DNA from: Clostridia bacterium
GTDB lineage: Bacteria > Bacillota > Clostridia > Christensenellales > Borkfalkiaceae
Length of the DNA: 64,000 bases
Direction of reading: 5' to 3'
Assembly (NCBI GenBank): GCA_900764105.1
Contig: CAAFMS010000011.1
Location: 14,972-78,971 of the forward strand
Made by a program: the position numbers and the translations under genes
In this document: piece by piece, positions 1-8,286 of the stretch
Layout: each line of letters begins with the position of its first letter
How positions within the stretch are numbered: the stretch's first letter is position 1
The notes under the pieces: generated by a model
What the model saw: only the letters and a program-made list of their open reading frames with translations
The model's database searches: none
What the model was told of the DNA's origin: nothing

Positions 1-10
1 GCTTTCGTAA

Positions 11-105
11 ACTCGAAGTCGAGAATTATACCTTATTTAAATTACCTAGACGACCCCACCTCTAAGCCGTCTTTTTAACGCTTTGCGGCAAATTCTCGCT
101 TGAAG
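11..105. repeat. Short inverted-repeat element, copy 1
   Basis: The ends (about 11-27 and 88-105) are imperfect inverted repeats. The right half, about 59-103, is closely similar to 63661-63704 near the other end of the window. The second copy (63633-63707) has clearer terminal repeats, which suggests a small dispersed palindromic element. No protein is encoded. Confidence 0.45.
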
Positions 106-200
106 TACATTAAGTACATCTGCGTTCGCCTTTACCAAAAATCATCGAAAATATCGGCGTTTTGGTTACCTGCAAGACCGAGTTCTAACGCAATCACCTG

Positions 201-221
201 TGGCTGGGGTGGAGAGATTTG
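201..221 (-). repeat. Duplicated 3' end of tRNA-Gln
   Basis: Twenty-one bases are identical to 403-423, the CCA end, acceptor strand and T-arm part of the tRNA-Gln gene about 200 bp away, in the same orientation. The rest of the tRNA is absent. A duplicated tRNA 3' end is what a past integration or a decayed second tRNA copy would leave. Confidence 0.7.
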
Positions 222-354
222 TAAGGAGCAGGCGACGGAATAGCGTTTTGCTCGACAAAAGTGTAAATATGTTTGGCAAAACGCGTCACTCCCGGACAGT
301 TGAAAAGAAAATTTTCAACGTTCCGGGAGGAAAACTCCCGCCCTCAACGAGGGC
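221..354. other. Hairpin-rich non-coding stretch beside tRNA-Gln
   Basis: Three inverted repeats follow one another: 243-251 with 276-284 (9 bp perfect), 289-329 (long stem with a 2x2 internal loop), and 340-354 (6-bp stem with a 3-nt loop). The stretch 221-245 also matches, in inverted orientation, 22568-22593 downstream of tRNA-Arg. The open frames here have no ribosome binding site and are not credible genes. A structured RNA or decayed palindromic elements are both possible. Confidence 0.45.
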
Positions 355-360
355 ATAAAG

Positions 361-393
361 AAAAACAGCCGCATAAATATATGCGACTGTTTT
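361..393 (-). terminator. Rho-independent terminator of tRNA-Gln
   Basis: An inverted repeat (363-375 and 380-392, one mismatch, 4-nt loop) lies ten bases past the tRNA 3' end. On the minus strand it is followed by a run of T residues. Confidence 0.75.
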
Positions 394-402
394 CTTTATT
401 TC

Positions 403-477
403 TGGCTGGGGTGGAGAGATTTGAACTCCCGGATGACGGAGTCAGAGTCCGTAGCCTTACCGCTTGGCGACACCCCA
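403..477 (-). tRNA. tRNA-Gln (anticodon CTG)
   Basis: The minus strand folds as a 75-nt cloverleaf with encoded CCA. The 7-bp acceptor stem is TGGGGTG/CACCCCA, the discriminator base is G, the anticodon stem ACGGA/TCCGT encloses loop CTCTGAC, and the T-loop is TTCAAAT. The anticodon CTG reads CAG. The gene has its own promoter (523-551) and terminator (361-393), so it is a single-gene unit. Its last 21 bases recur at 201-221. Confidence 0.95.
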
Positions 478-522
478 ATCTTTTTGTTAACGTAAGTTCC
501 TTTACGTTCTTCAACTCTGTAT

Positions 523-551
523 ATTTTACACGTTTATGTCTTTTTTTGCAA
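523..551 (-). promoter_or_regulatory. Promoter of tRNA-Gln
   Basis: On the minus strand TTGCAA is followed by 17 bases and then TAAAAT. The -10 lies about 45 bases upstream of the mature tRNA 5' end. Confidence 0.65.
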
Positions 552-743
552 GCGTTTTGATTGTCTTTTTCGTATTTTTTTATTTTTATTTTTTTGTCGC
601 CTTTCAATATTATTCTTATGCGGTGAAATTCCTCGTCCGATTTTACTCGCGTTGCGTTTTTTCAGCAGCAAAATCGAGGCTTGAGTTGCGGGTATCCTTA
701 TCGTTTTAACGCGATAAACGGCTTATAGGGCGACTTTTACGGA

Positions 744-1400
744 TTATTTATCTTTTTTCGTTTTATATTCGTCGGGCGTTCGGAATATCGATAACGATAT
801 GAACGACCTCGTCTTTCTGAATATCGTCGATATGATTATCATCGCTTCGAGCGGTATTCCGAGGAAGAACAGCGGCCATACGTTATAGTCGAGTATCGTA
901 AGATATATCGCCGTTATAAGACCCCAGATCAAAACCGACAGGGCGGCGGCGTTCAACCATTTGTAATTTGCGTGCGCTTTGTTGTATTTTTGTATTATGA
1001 CTGCCGACGGCGGAACCGCCCATACGTAGACTTGCCAGAACTTATATCTTTTTACAATCATAAGAGCGACGTAGACAACGACTGCAATCGTGATTACCGA
1101 TAAAACAGACAAACACAGCATCGCTATGTCGTTCGCCTTATCTTCCTGCGTTTTTTCTTTCGCCTTGTCGTTTACCTTTTCTACGGCGTTTTCACGCAGC
1201 AAATCGTCCACCGAGATAGAGAATAATTCCGCTATTTCCGCAAGCGCGGTAACGTCGGGTACGGACGAACCGTTCTCCCATTTGGAGACCGTTTTGTCGG
1301 AGTACGACAGCGCCTCGCCGAGTTCCGATTGCTTCATTCCCTTGTTCAATCTCAATTCTTTTATATTTTTCGATATGTTTTTCTCGATTTCGCTAAGCAT
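744..1400 (-). CDS. XRE-family HTH regulator with C-terminal membrane segments
   Basis: The N-terminal 65 residues form a Cro/C1-type helix-turn-helix (motif KGMKQSELGEALSYSDKTVS followed by KWENG). A charged linker and three to four hydrophobic helices follow, so this is probably a membrane-anchored DNA-binding protein. The family is common in Clostridia; its ligand is unknown. I start it at the ATG at 1400, giving 218 aa, because the upstream TTG at 1418 would place the promoter -10 inside the gene. The ATG sits seven bases after that -10, so the mRNA is predicted to be leaderless. No operon partner is visible. Confidence 0.8.
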   Translation of the reverse strand: MLSEIEKNISKNIKELRLNKGMKQSELGEALSYSDKTVSKWENGSSVPDVTALAEIAELFSISVDDLLRENAVEKVNDKAKEKTQEDKANDIAMLCLSVLSVITIAVVVYVALMIVKRYKFWQVYVWAVPPSAVIIQKYNKAHANYKWLNAAALSVLIWGLITAIYLTILDYNVWPLFFLGIPLEAMIIISTIFRKTRSFISLSIFRTPDEYKTKKDK

Positions 1401-1406
1401 ATTTAT

Positions 1407-1435
1407 ATCATAGCCCAAAACCCCGATAAAGTCAA
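1407..1435 (-). promoter_or_regulatory. Promoter of the HTH regulator, leaderless geometry
   Basis: TTGACT, 17 bases, TATGAT on the minus strand. Only six bases separate the -10 from the ATG at 1400, so the start codon itself is at the expected +1. Confidence 0.65.
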
Positions 1436-1572
1436 GTTATTTTCGCAAATTCTCCGAATCGGAGAGTGGCGTTCCGCAAGCGCGAGAGGCTGTCCCCGTG
1501 TTTTTATACCGAAAAATTCGCTTAAACGCTTGCAAAAATTTTTCTGTTACAATACAATATTCCCGAAATCGT

Positions 1573-1621
1573 CGGTCGTAAGCCGATAATATATCGTCAT
1601 CTGATATATTGTCATCGACCG
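1573..1621. promoter_or_regulatory. Nested inverted repeat upstream of the lipoprotein gene
   Basis: CGGTCG (1573-1578) pairs with CGACCG (1616-1621), and inside it AATATATC (1588-1595) pairs with GATATATT (1603-1610). It ends 38 bases before the start codon at 1660. It could be an operator or an mRNA leader structure. No matching known riboswitch is recognised. Confidence 0.4.
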
Positions 1622-1659
1622 CGATTGTAAACAGAATAAAAAACACAGGAGAACACAAA

Positions 1660-4600
1660 ATGAAAAAAAGATTATTAAATCTGTTTCTCGTTCTGATGCT
1701 TGCGGCGACGACCGTTATGTTCGTCGGCTGCTCGAGTACCGGCGGGGTAGACTCTTCTTTAACTCCGGGCGTGGTATCGGGCGAAGATACCGTAATCAGA
1801 GACCTTAAATATAAACCCGAAGTGTACGAAGCGAACGTTGCCGTATACGGAGCGATAGGCAAATTGTCCGAGTACCAGACTTACCGTCTCGAAGGGCAGG
1901 GCAAGTCTGTAGCGAACAAGGGCTTTATCGTTTACGAACAGGCTACGGGCGGGGTCGGCATTAAGCACGGCGACGAGTTTTATACTTCCTCGACTTCTGA
2001 TTCGACTTTCGTTCACGTTATGCACGAAGCGTTCGCAAAGGGCGACAACGTAGTGTACAGAAAAGACGGCGGAGCGATAAAAAACACCGAAAAGAGCGTC
2101 TATAAGTCGGTTTACGGCGTTACGCCCGACAAATTGCTCAGCGGTCAGATATTCAACGACGACACGATTAAGTACGCGGAACTCGTATCTTCTGCCGACG
2201 GAGTATATACATATAAAATAGTTCTCGACGGCGCGGCGGCGAACGCGACGCTTTCTTATCAGATGAAAGAGTTCGGCGGTTTGAACGGTCTTCCCGCTTT
2301 CACGGGCGACACTATTTTCAACCTCGATATAGCCGAGGACTTCACCCCGATAAGATATTCGTATACGAGCAAGTACAAGGTATCGACGAGTTTCCTCGGC
2401 GAAATCGACTGCGAAGAAAATTATTCGGTCGAATTCTCGGGATATAACGAGGAAAACGAAATTCCCGATACGAACAAGTTCAACGCGGCTATGAACAGCG
2501 AACCGTCTACGGTAACTCCGAGCGAGACCGTCAAAGGCGACGAAAACAAAGAGAAGATAGTTGACGCGCTTTTAAATTCGGATATAGAAAGCGGCGTAAC
2601 TCTTCGCGGCGAGATTATTTACAACGGAATGAAGTTGCCCGTTAAACTCGATTTGAGAGCAAACGTAAACGAAATTTTAGCGGGTAAAATCGATCTTCGT
2701 ACCGCGGTTGACGCGAGGTTGTCGATTTCATCTCTCGGCGATGAACTGTCGGTGATTTATCACGACGGGAAAGTTTATATGTCGGCGCTCGGACTTAAAG
2801 TCGCGTTCGACCTTCCCGAAAGCGGACTTGAAAGTCTCGGAGGAATGCTCTCGTCCGTAGATCTGTCGGGTATGGTAAACGTTACCGCCGACGGCGATTA
2901 TTACACCGTAACGCTAAGCGAAGCGATTGAGCCGATAGTTAAACAAATTCTGGTTGAATACGGACTTGCGGGCGACGGCGTTGACGAAGCGTTCAACCTT
3001 GGCTTAACTCTTTACATACCTAACGACAGAGTAGGCGTAATCGAAGGCAATCTTGTAACCGATACCATAAACGCAGGACTTAAACTCAACCTTTCGGACG
3101 AAGAATTTATTCTTCCCGACCTTACGGAATACGTCAGCGAACTCAAAACGGGTTTCGACCTTTCGGTAAAAGTCGGAATGTTCACGATAAACGGAAGTCT
3201 GTACGCAACCTACGACGCGACCGAGACCGATCCGCTTAAAGCGTTGAAAGCCGAAGCGGTAGTCACTCTCGACGACACCTTGAAACAACTTCTCGGCATG
3301 GCGGGAATGATGACTTCCGATTTGCCCGCATGGTTCGGTAAAATCGGTACTGCCGATACGATTAACGTTATATACGAAAATCGCAAAATGGCTCTTATGA
3401 CGGTGGAAAAGGGCGAACCGACCTTCGTTATGGAAATACCCTTAGGAATTTCCGAGACCGAGACTTATTCGGGAGTCGGCGACACCGTATCTTCGACCTT
3501 TGAACTTCTTTCGCAGTTATTCACGGTGAACGCGAACGCCGAAGGGGTGGTGATAAGGCTTAACCCCGATATGCTTGCGTTCGTACAGGAATTTCTTTGG
3601 GCGCCCCTCACCGAGACCTTTATAGAACTTGCGGGACCCATGGGAATGTTTATCCCCGCAATGCTCGGAACGTATAACCCGCTCGCAGATCTCGGAATTT
3701 CCGTAACGACAAACGATAACGGAGTAACGGTGCTTGCCGTATATATCGACGTTTACAAACTTGACGGTATGGAATCGGTCTACGCCGACTGGAAAGAATA
3801 CGAAATACAGAGACTTCTCGAAATCGCTCTTCCGCTTTGCGTATCCGAAAGCGTCGGCGAATACGAGTATAAATGGAATTTAGACGGTCTTTTGGCGGAT
3901 AACGCCGAGGCTGTGACCGTAGTAAACGCCATATCCGAACTCGCTGCGGTTGAAATTTCCGACGAATACCTCGCGAAACTCGGAGCGGCGAAAGCGGCTT
4001 ACGACGCTCTTTCCGAAAATGCGAAAAAACTCGTCTACAACTCGGTAGGCGGCGAAGTGTTTGAAACTTACAAGGCGAACTACGATAAATATAAGAAGGC
4101 TGTCGACGACTTCGCGGTCGAATGTGTAAAAGAGGACGGTAAAATTACTGCGTATAACGGTTTTAACGCGGCTCAAATCGAATATTTTAAAACGGCTTAT
4201 GCAAGCGCGTACGCGACCTTTATAGAGAAGAGAACGGCGAGCGAAGCGACGGCTGCCGAAACGCTTAAAACTGCGGTAGAGGCTCTCGAAACCGTGGATT
4301 TCGCAACGATGACCGACGATAAACTTTACGAATATTTCTGCAAAATAGAGACTTTGAATAACAACGCGGCGAAATTGATTGCCGAGTCCGTGGGCGACGA
4401 AACGAGACAGAAACTCGCAACGTTCACAATAGAGGCGGTCAAGGCTTACGTTACGAGGTTTGCGACTCTTGCCGAAAATGCGGTAAACGAATTGAAAAAC
4501 ACCGTCGGAACGGTTGACGAAATGAACGCTTTGTACGCGAAATACGAAAGTTTCTACGAGACTTACGGATCGGCTTTCTCGGAAAGCGTTCTGAAAGCGG

Positions 4601-4869
4601 AGATGGATAAAGTTGACGGTAAATTTCAGGCGAAATGTACTTTCGTTTCGCTTTACCTCGGGAACGGATACGGTTTCAGGAAGAATGCCGTAACGACGAT
4701 AGAAACTGCGATTGACGACCTCGTGAACAATGCGTCGTACAGCGACGAAGAGAAGCGGGCGATCATCGGCGGAATAGACGCGCTTCTTGAAAAAACGGAC
4801 GAGACGGCGGTAAGAAATCTCGAAGCATACAACTCATTCAAGGAAGCATTCGTGACAACTCAAGGCTAA
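1660..4869 (+). CDS. Large lipoprotein with helical C-terminal repeats
   Basis: The 1069-aa product begins with a classical lipoprotein signal peptide (lipobox FVGC, Cys24), so it should be anchored on the outer face of the membrane. Residues about 45-760 are beta-rich, alternating DG/TV-rich stretches typical of extracellular substrate-binding or scaffold lipoproteins. The last 300 residues are alpha-helical, with FIVAR-like patterns such as AAYDALSENAKKLV that are seen in surface adhesins. The ATG at 1660 is preceded by an AGGAGA ribosome binding site; the longer frame from 1609 lacks one. The gene is monocistronic with a strong terminator at 4944-4984. No specific function can be assigned. 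Confidence 0.8.
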   Translation: MKKRLLNLFLVLMLAATTVMFVGCSSTGGVDSSLTPGVVSGEDTVIRDLKYKPEVYEANVAVYGAIGKLSEYQTYRLEGQGKSVANKGFIVYEQATGGVGIKHGDEFYTSSTSDSTFVHVMHEAFAKGDNVVYRKDGGAIKNTEKSVYKSVYGVTPDKLLSGQIFNDDTIKYAELVSSADGVYTYKIVLDGAAANATLSYQMKEFGGLNGLPAFTGDTIFNLDIAEDFTPIRYSYTSKYKVSTSFLGEIDCEENYSVEFSGYNEENEIPDTNKFNAAMNSEPSTVTPSETVKGDENKEKIVDALLNSDIESGVTLRGEIIYNGMKLPVKLDLRANVNEILAGKIDLRTAVDARLSISSLGDELSVIYHDGKVYMSALGLKVAFDLPESGLESLGGMLSSVDLSGMVNVTADGDYYTVTLSEAIEPIVKQILVEYGLAGDGVDEAFNLGLTLYIPNDRVGVIEGNLVTDTINAGLKLNLSDEEFILPDLTEYVSELKTGFDLSVKVGMFTINGSLYATYDATETDPLKALKAEAVVTLDDTLKQLLGMAGMMTSDLPAWFGKIGTADTINVIYENRKMALMTVEKGEPTFVMEIPLGISETETYSGVGDTVSSTFELLSQLFTVNANAEGVVIRLNPDMLAFVQEFLWAPLTETFIELAGPMGMFIPAMLGTYNPLADLGISVTTNDNGVTVLAVYIDVYKLDGMESVYADWKEYEIQRLLEIALPLCVSESVGEYEYKWNLDGLLADNAEAVTVVNAISELAAVEISDEYLAKLGAAKAAYDALSENAKKLVYNSVGGEVFETYKANYDKYKKAVDDFAVECVKEDGKITAYNGFNAAQIEYFKTAYASAYATFIEKRTASEATAAETLKTAVEALETVDFATMTDDKLYEYFCKIETLNNNAAKLIAESVGDETRQKLATFTIEAVKAYVTRFATLAENAVNELKNTVGTVDEMNALYAKYESFYETYGSAFSESVLKAEMDKVDGKFQAKCTFVSLYLGNGYGFRKNAVTTIETAIDDLVNNASYSDEEKRAIIGGIDALLEKTDETAVRNLEAYNSFKEAFVTTQG

Positions 4870-4943
4870 AAAGCGTTCGGGCTTGGACGGCGGAAGATAA
4901 AATTCGTGTTTAAGCGGACTTTAAACGCTGATAAATTAAAACC

Positions 4944-4984
4944 AAAAGCCGCGGCAAAAGCGAAAAACTTTTGCCGCGGCTTTT
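4944..4984 (+). terminator. Strong rho-independent terminator
   Basis: A perfect 17-bp inverted repeat (4944-4960 and 4968-4984) with a 7-nt loop and A/T-rich flanks follows the lipoprotein gene. It may work in both directions. Confidence 0.85.
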
Positions 4985-5036
4985 AAAATTTGTTATCGAT
5001 TGTTGTTTAAAGTCTATCACATTATTAAAAATGCGA

Positions 5037-5050
5037 ATAATCGACTTATA
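5037..5050 (-). repeat. Dispersed motif TATAAGTCGATTAT
   Basis: Exact copy on the minus strand, between the lipoprotein terminator and the 3' end of radA. It belongs to the family with copies at 16516, 17001, 19857, 21155 and 30594. Confidence 0.7.
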
Positions 5051-5080
5051 GAGCGGTTTATTGGTTTAAATCGGCATCTG

Positions 5081-5102
5081 CCTTCCCCAGGGGGGAAGCA
5101 AG
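5081..5102. repeat. Short C/G-rich palindromic repeat
   Basis: A palindrome of the type TTCCCC..GGGGAA followed by GCAAG. Similar sequences occur at 16250-16268, 16391-16415 and about 63830-63850. It looks like a REP-type intergenic repeat. Confidence 0.4.
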
Positions 5103-5150
5103 ATTGTTTAGTTTTTTTTGCTTTTTATAAAACGGTTTAATTAGAAACGT

Positions 5151-6542
5151 TTAGTCCTCTTTCGGGGTGTTTTCCGCTTTGCCGTCGAAAAGAAGTTTTA
5201 TTGCCTGATAGACGTGTTTGACGGGGACAATCTCCGCTTTGTTTTTAAACTTTTCGACCGAATGATAGTTCTTGTACGGAATAATGATTTTCTTAAATCC
5301 GAGTTTTATAGCGTTATCGACACGTTTGTCCGCCTGCGTCACCGCTCGGACTTCGCCCGTAAGCCCTATCTCGCCGAACGCGCATACTTCGCCCGGTATA
5401 GGTTCGTTTTTATACGAACTCGCAAGAGCCAACGCCACCGCAAGATCGCTCGCAGGTTCGGTGAGTTTTATTCCGCCCATTACCGTGACGTATACGTCCT
5501 GCGTGTAAAATGGTATGTACGCCCTCTTTTCGAGTACCGCCAGAATAAGCGCGGTGCGGTTGTAGTCTAAGCCGAGCGGCATTCTTCGGGGCATTCCGAA
5601 CACAGTTTTCGACAGTAAGGTCTGAATTTCAACGGGCATACAACGGTTGCCCGAAACCGAAGGAGTTACGATGCTTCCCGCTTCCTTGCCTCTTTCTTCC
5701 GAAACGAAAATTCCGTTGTAGTCCTTTACGCCCTTTATTCCGTCCGACATCATCTCGAATACGCCCACTTCCTGCGCCGATCCGAAACGGTTTTTTACCG
5801 CGCGGAGCAGTTTGTAGTTGTCCTGCGGTTGTCCCTCGAAGTATAACACGGTGTCCATAATGTGCTCTAAGACCTTGGGTCCCGCAATCGCGCCCTCTTT
5901 CGTGACGTGTCCCACGATAAATACCGTCGTGTTCGTCGATTTTGCAAACCGCATAAGCCTCGAAGCGCATTCTTTCACCTGTCCGACCGAACCCGACGAG
6001 CCGCTCAGTTCCTCGGTGTATACCGCCTGAATAGAGTCCACTATTAAAAAGTCGTAACTCTCGGCTTCGGCTAAAATATTGTCGAGACAGGTCTCGTTCA
6101 TTATCATAAGCGAGTCGGACTTTACGTTCAGTCTCGAACAACGAAGTTTTACCTGCGCCTGACTTTCTTCCGCCGAGGCGTAGAGTACCTTGTACTTTTC
6201 GGACAAAGAGCAGGCGACTTGCGTCATAATCGTCGATTTTCCTATTCCCGGATCGCCGCCGATAAGTACGAGCGAGGAGGGGACTATGCCTCCGCCCAAC
6301 ACCGTGTCGAGTTCGTCTATTCCCGAACTTATCCTGACGAGTTTTTCGTGTTCTATATCCGAAAGTTTTACAGGCTTTTGATAAGTCGGTCTCTTTTCCG
6401 ATTTTACGACCGTTACCGTCTCTTCGATTTCTTCGTTTATCGTGCCGAATTTTCCGCAGGTCGGGCATCTGCCGAGCCATACGGGCGAAACCGCTCCGCA
6501 TTCCTGACAAACGTATTTCGTATTCGTTTTATTCTTCGCCAT
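5151..6542 (-). CDS. DNA repair protein RadA
   Basis: This 463-aa protein is full length for RadA/Sms, the RecA-like ATPase that processes branched recombination intermediates. Visible landmarks are an N-terminal C4 zinc finger (Cys12, Cys15, Cys26, Cys29), a Walker A GGDPGIGKST near residue 95, the RadA signature KNRFG near residue 248, and a C-terminal Lon-protease-like domain. The start overlaps the end of ispDF by 14 bases, so the two are translated from one message. The rqcP-ispDF-radA order is unusual but the three genes are close together. The call is secure. Confidence 0.97.
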   Translation of the reverse strand: MAKNKTNTKYVCQECGAVSPVWLGRCPTCGKFGTINEEIEETVTVVKSEKRPTYQKPVKLSDIEHEKLVRISSGIDELDTVLGGGIVPSSLVLIGGDPGIGKSTIMTQVACSLSEKYKVLYASAEESQAQVKLRCSRLNVKSDSLMIMNETCLDNILAEAESYDFLIVDSIQAVYTEELSGSSGSVGQVKECASRLMRFAKSTNTTVFIVGHVTKEGAIAGPKVLEHIMDTVLYFEGQPQDNYKLLRAVKNRFGSAQEVGVFEMMSDGIKGVKDYNGIFVSEERGKEAGSIVTPSVSGNRCMPVEIQTLLSKTVFGMPRRMPLGLDYNRTALILAVLEKRAYIPFYTQDVYVTVMGGIKLTEPASDLAVALALASSYKNEPIPGEVCAFGEIGLTGEVRAVTQADKRVDNAIKLGFKKIIIPYKNYHSVEKFKNKAEIVPVKHVYQAIKLLFDGKAENTPKED

Positions 6543-7671
6543 AATCTTCTTTCCTCGTAAGGCAATACGCCGAGACGGCGATCCCCTCTTCTCTTCCTAC
6601 TGTTCCTATCCCCTCGAGCGTGGTGCAGGTTATGCCTACTTTTTCAACGTCGAGCTTTAACGCCTTCGCTAAATTCTCTCTGATTTTATCGACGTACTTT
6701 GCGAGTTTCGGTTTTTGCGCTTGAATTACCGCAGTTACGTTAATCAACTTATAGCCCCGCTTTTTGAGTAAATCTACCACGTTTTCGAGTAGTAACATAC
6801 TCGATACGTCCTTGTATTTCGGGTCGGTGTCGGGGAAATGTCTGCCTATGTCCCCGAGGCTTGCCGATGAGAGCATAGCGTCCATAATGGCGTGGGTCAA
6901 TACGTCCGCGTCGCTGTGTCCGAGCAGTCCTTTGTCGTGCGGGATTTCCACGCCGCCGAGTATCAGTTTGCGATTCGGCGTCAAAAGGTGCAAATCGAAC
7001 CCGACTCCGCAGGTAATTCCGGTGCCGAGCGAAAAATCTTCGGCGTACGTTAGTTTCTTGTTTTTTATATCGCCCTCTATCACGCGGCATTTGCCTATAT
7101 ATTTGGAATAAACGCCCGAATCGTCGGTAAATTCGTCGTTTTCCGTAATCATCGAGTACGCCTTTTTAATCTGCAAGGTCATAAAGCCTTGCGGCGTCTG
7201 AACGGCGTAAACGTTTTTACGGGTAGACGACAGGATATATTCGCCATCTTCGTCCTCGGCGGTTTTACATATCGTGTCCACGGGTTTTACGACCGTTATC
7301 GCCGAACCGTACTTCTTCGCCGTTTCGATACATTCCTCGATTATTCGTTTCGTTACGAACGGTCTCGCTCCGTCGTGGATTAAAACGACGTCGCCTTTCA
7401 CGTCTTTAAGCCCGTTTTTTACAGACTCCGTTCTCGTCGCCCCTCCAAGTGTAAAACGGGCGTTAATCGACCTATACAGGCACTTTTGCTTGAATATATC
7501 CATATCTTTCGCCGAGCATACGACGATTATTTCGTCGATTTTATCCGTCTCGGAGAAAGTCGTAAGAACCCTTTCAAACGGAGTGATTCCGCCCGAGTCT
7601 TTTAAAAGTTTATTGTAGCCGAAGCCTGCCCGTTCGCCGCTGCCGGCGCACAGTATAATCGCGCTTGTCAT
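6529..7671 (-). CDS. Bifunctional IspD/IspF enzyme of the MEP isoprenoid pathway
   Basis: The 380-aa protein fuses two MEP-pathway enzymes. Residues 1 to about 220 are IspD (2-C-methyl-D-erythritol 4-phosphate cytidylyltransferase), with the nucleotide-binding start ILCAGSGERAGFGYNK. Residues about 224-380 are IspF (2,4-cyclodiphosphate synthase), with the metal-binding DLH and the HSDADVLTHAIMDA stretch. The intervening step, IspE, must be encoded elsewhere. A ribosome binding site (GGAGGAC) precedes the ATG. The fusion is known in several bacterial lineages. It overlaps radA by 14 bases. Confidence 0.96.
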   Translation of the reverse strand: MTSAIILCAGSGERAGFGYNKLLKDSGGITPFERVLTTFSETDKIDEIIVVCSAKDMDIFKQKCLYRSINARFTLGGATRTESVKNGLKDVKGDVVLIHDGARPFVTKRIIEECIETAKKYGSAITVVKPVDTICKTAEDEDGEYILSSTRKNVYAVQTPQGFMTLQIKKAYSMITENDEFTDDSGVYSKYIGKCRVIEGDIKNKKLTYAEDFSLGTGITCGVGFDLHLLTPNRKLILGGVEIPHDKGLLGHSDADVLTHAIMDAMLSSASLGDIGRHFPDTDPKYKDVSSMLLLENVVDLLKKRGYKLINVTAVIQAQKPKLAKYVDKIRENLAKALKLDVEKVGITCTTLEGIGTVGREEGIAVSAYCLTRKEDYGEE

Positions 7672-7729
7672 AAAGTCCTCCGTTAAAATCGCTTAAACGC
7701 TATATCATTATATATTATCGGTCGGTACG

Positions 7730-7972
7730 TCAGTTTAAAATCTCGTAAAGGGTAGCGGCTTCGTCTTTTTTTACCGTCTCTTTAAGATTGAGGACTTTAA
7801 ACTTTAGCGCCCCCTCGCCGAAAGCGATTTCCACCTCGTCGCCGACTTTTAGCGAGTAGGACGGTTTGACGGACTTGCCGTTTACCGAAACCCTGCCGCC
7901 CGAACACGCCTCGTTTGCCACGCTTCTGCGTTTTAAAATCCTCGAAACCTTTAAAAATTTATCTATTCTCAT
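7730..7972 (-). CDS. S4-domain RNA-binding protein RqcP (YabO-like)
   Basis: The 80-aa protein is one S4 RNA-binding domain. It opens MRIDKFLKVSRILKRRSVAN and has the GRVSVNGK turn and the C-terminal KKDEAATLYEIL, all typical of RqcP/YabO. In Bacillota RqcP works with RqcH to stall and tag nascent chains on obstructed 50S subunits. A ribosome binding site (AGGTGA) lies before the ATG. It is divergent from rpoB across a 314-bp gap, and ispDF follows 58 bases downstream. Confidence 0.9.
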   Translation of the reverse strand: MRIDKFLKVSRILKRRSVANEACSGGRVSVNGKSVKPSYSLKVGDEVEIAFGEGALKFKVLNLKETVKKDEAATLYEILN

Positions 7973-8042
7973 AAAATCACCTGTAAAAAATAGTCGAAAA
8001 ATAAATTTTTCTCATAATTTTCATTTTTTTCGTTCAAATCCC

Positions 8043-8071
8043 TTGACAAGATTGACCTTTGAAACTATAAT
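8043..8071 (+). promoter_or_regulatory. Consensus promoter of rpoB-rpoC
   Basis: A perfect TTGACA-N17-TATAAT about 215 bases upstream of the rpoB start. The leader of roughly 200 nt (8080-8286) has G/C-rich short stems but no recognised riboswitch or protein-binding leader. Confidence 0.85.
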
Positions 8072-8286
8072 AATATAATGCTATAATTTCCATAATAGCG
8101 TCTTTCTACGCCTTTTTCGGGAAAAATCGTTTGATTTTGCTCCGATAAATCACGCGTAAAACGGCGTTGCCGTCGGGTTTTTCGGCATTTTTCGCCCCCG
8201 ATTTCGCGCTGCCTACGCTATTATACACCATTTCGGAAATTAAATCAAGGTGTTTTACAAAAAAATAAACCAAAGGAGTGTATTTA

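Noticed and set aside
273..560. Open frame across the tRNA-Gln region
   Set aside because: It runs through hairpins, a terminator and the antisense of a tRNA gene, and has no ribosome binding site.
5629..6510. 293-residue frame on the radA strand
   Set aside because: It is a shifted-frame reading of radA, rich in Arg and Gly, with no domain of its own.
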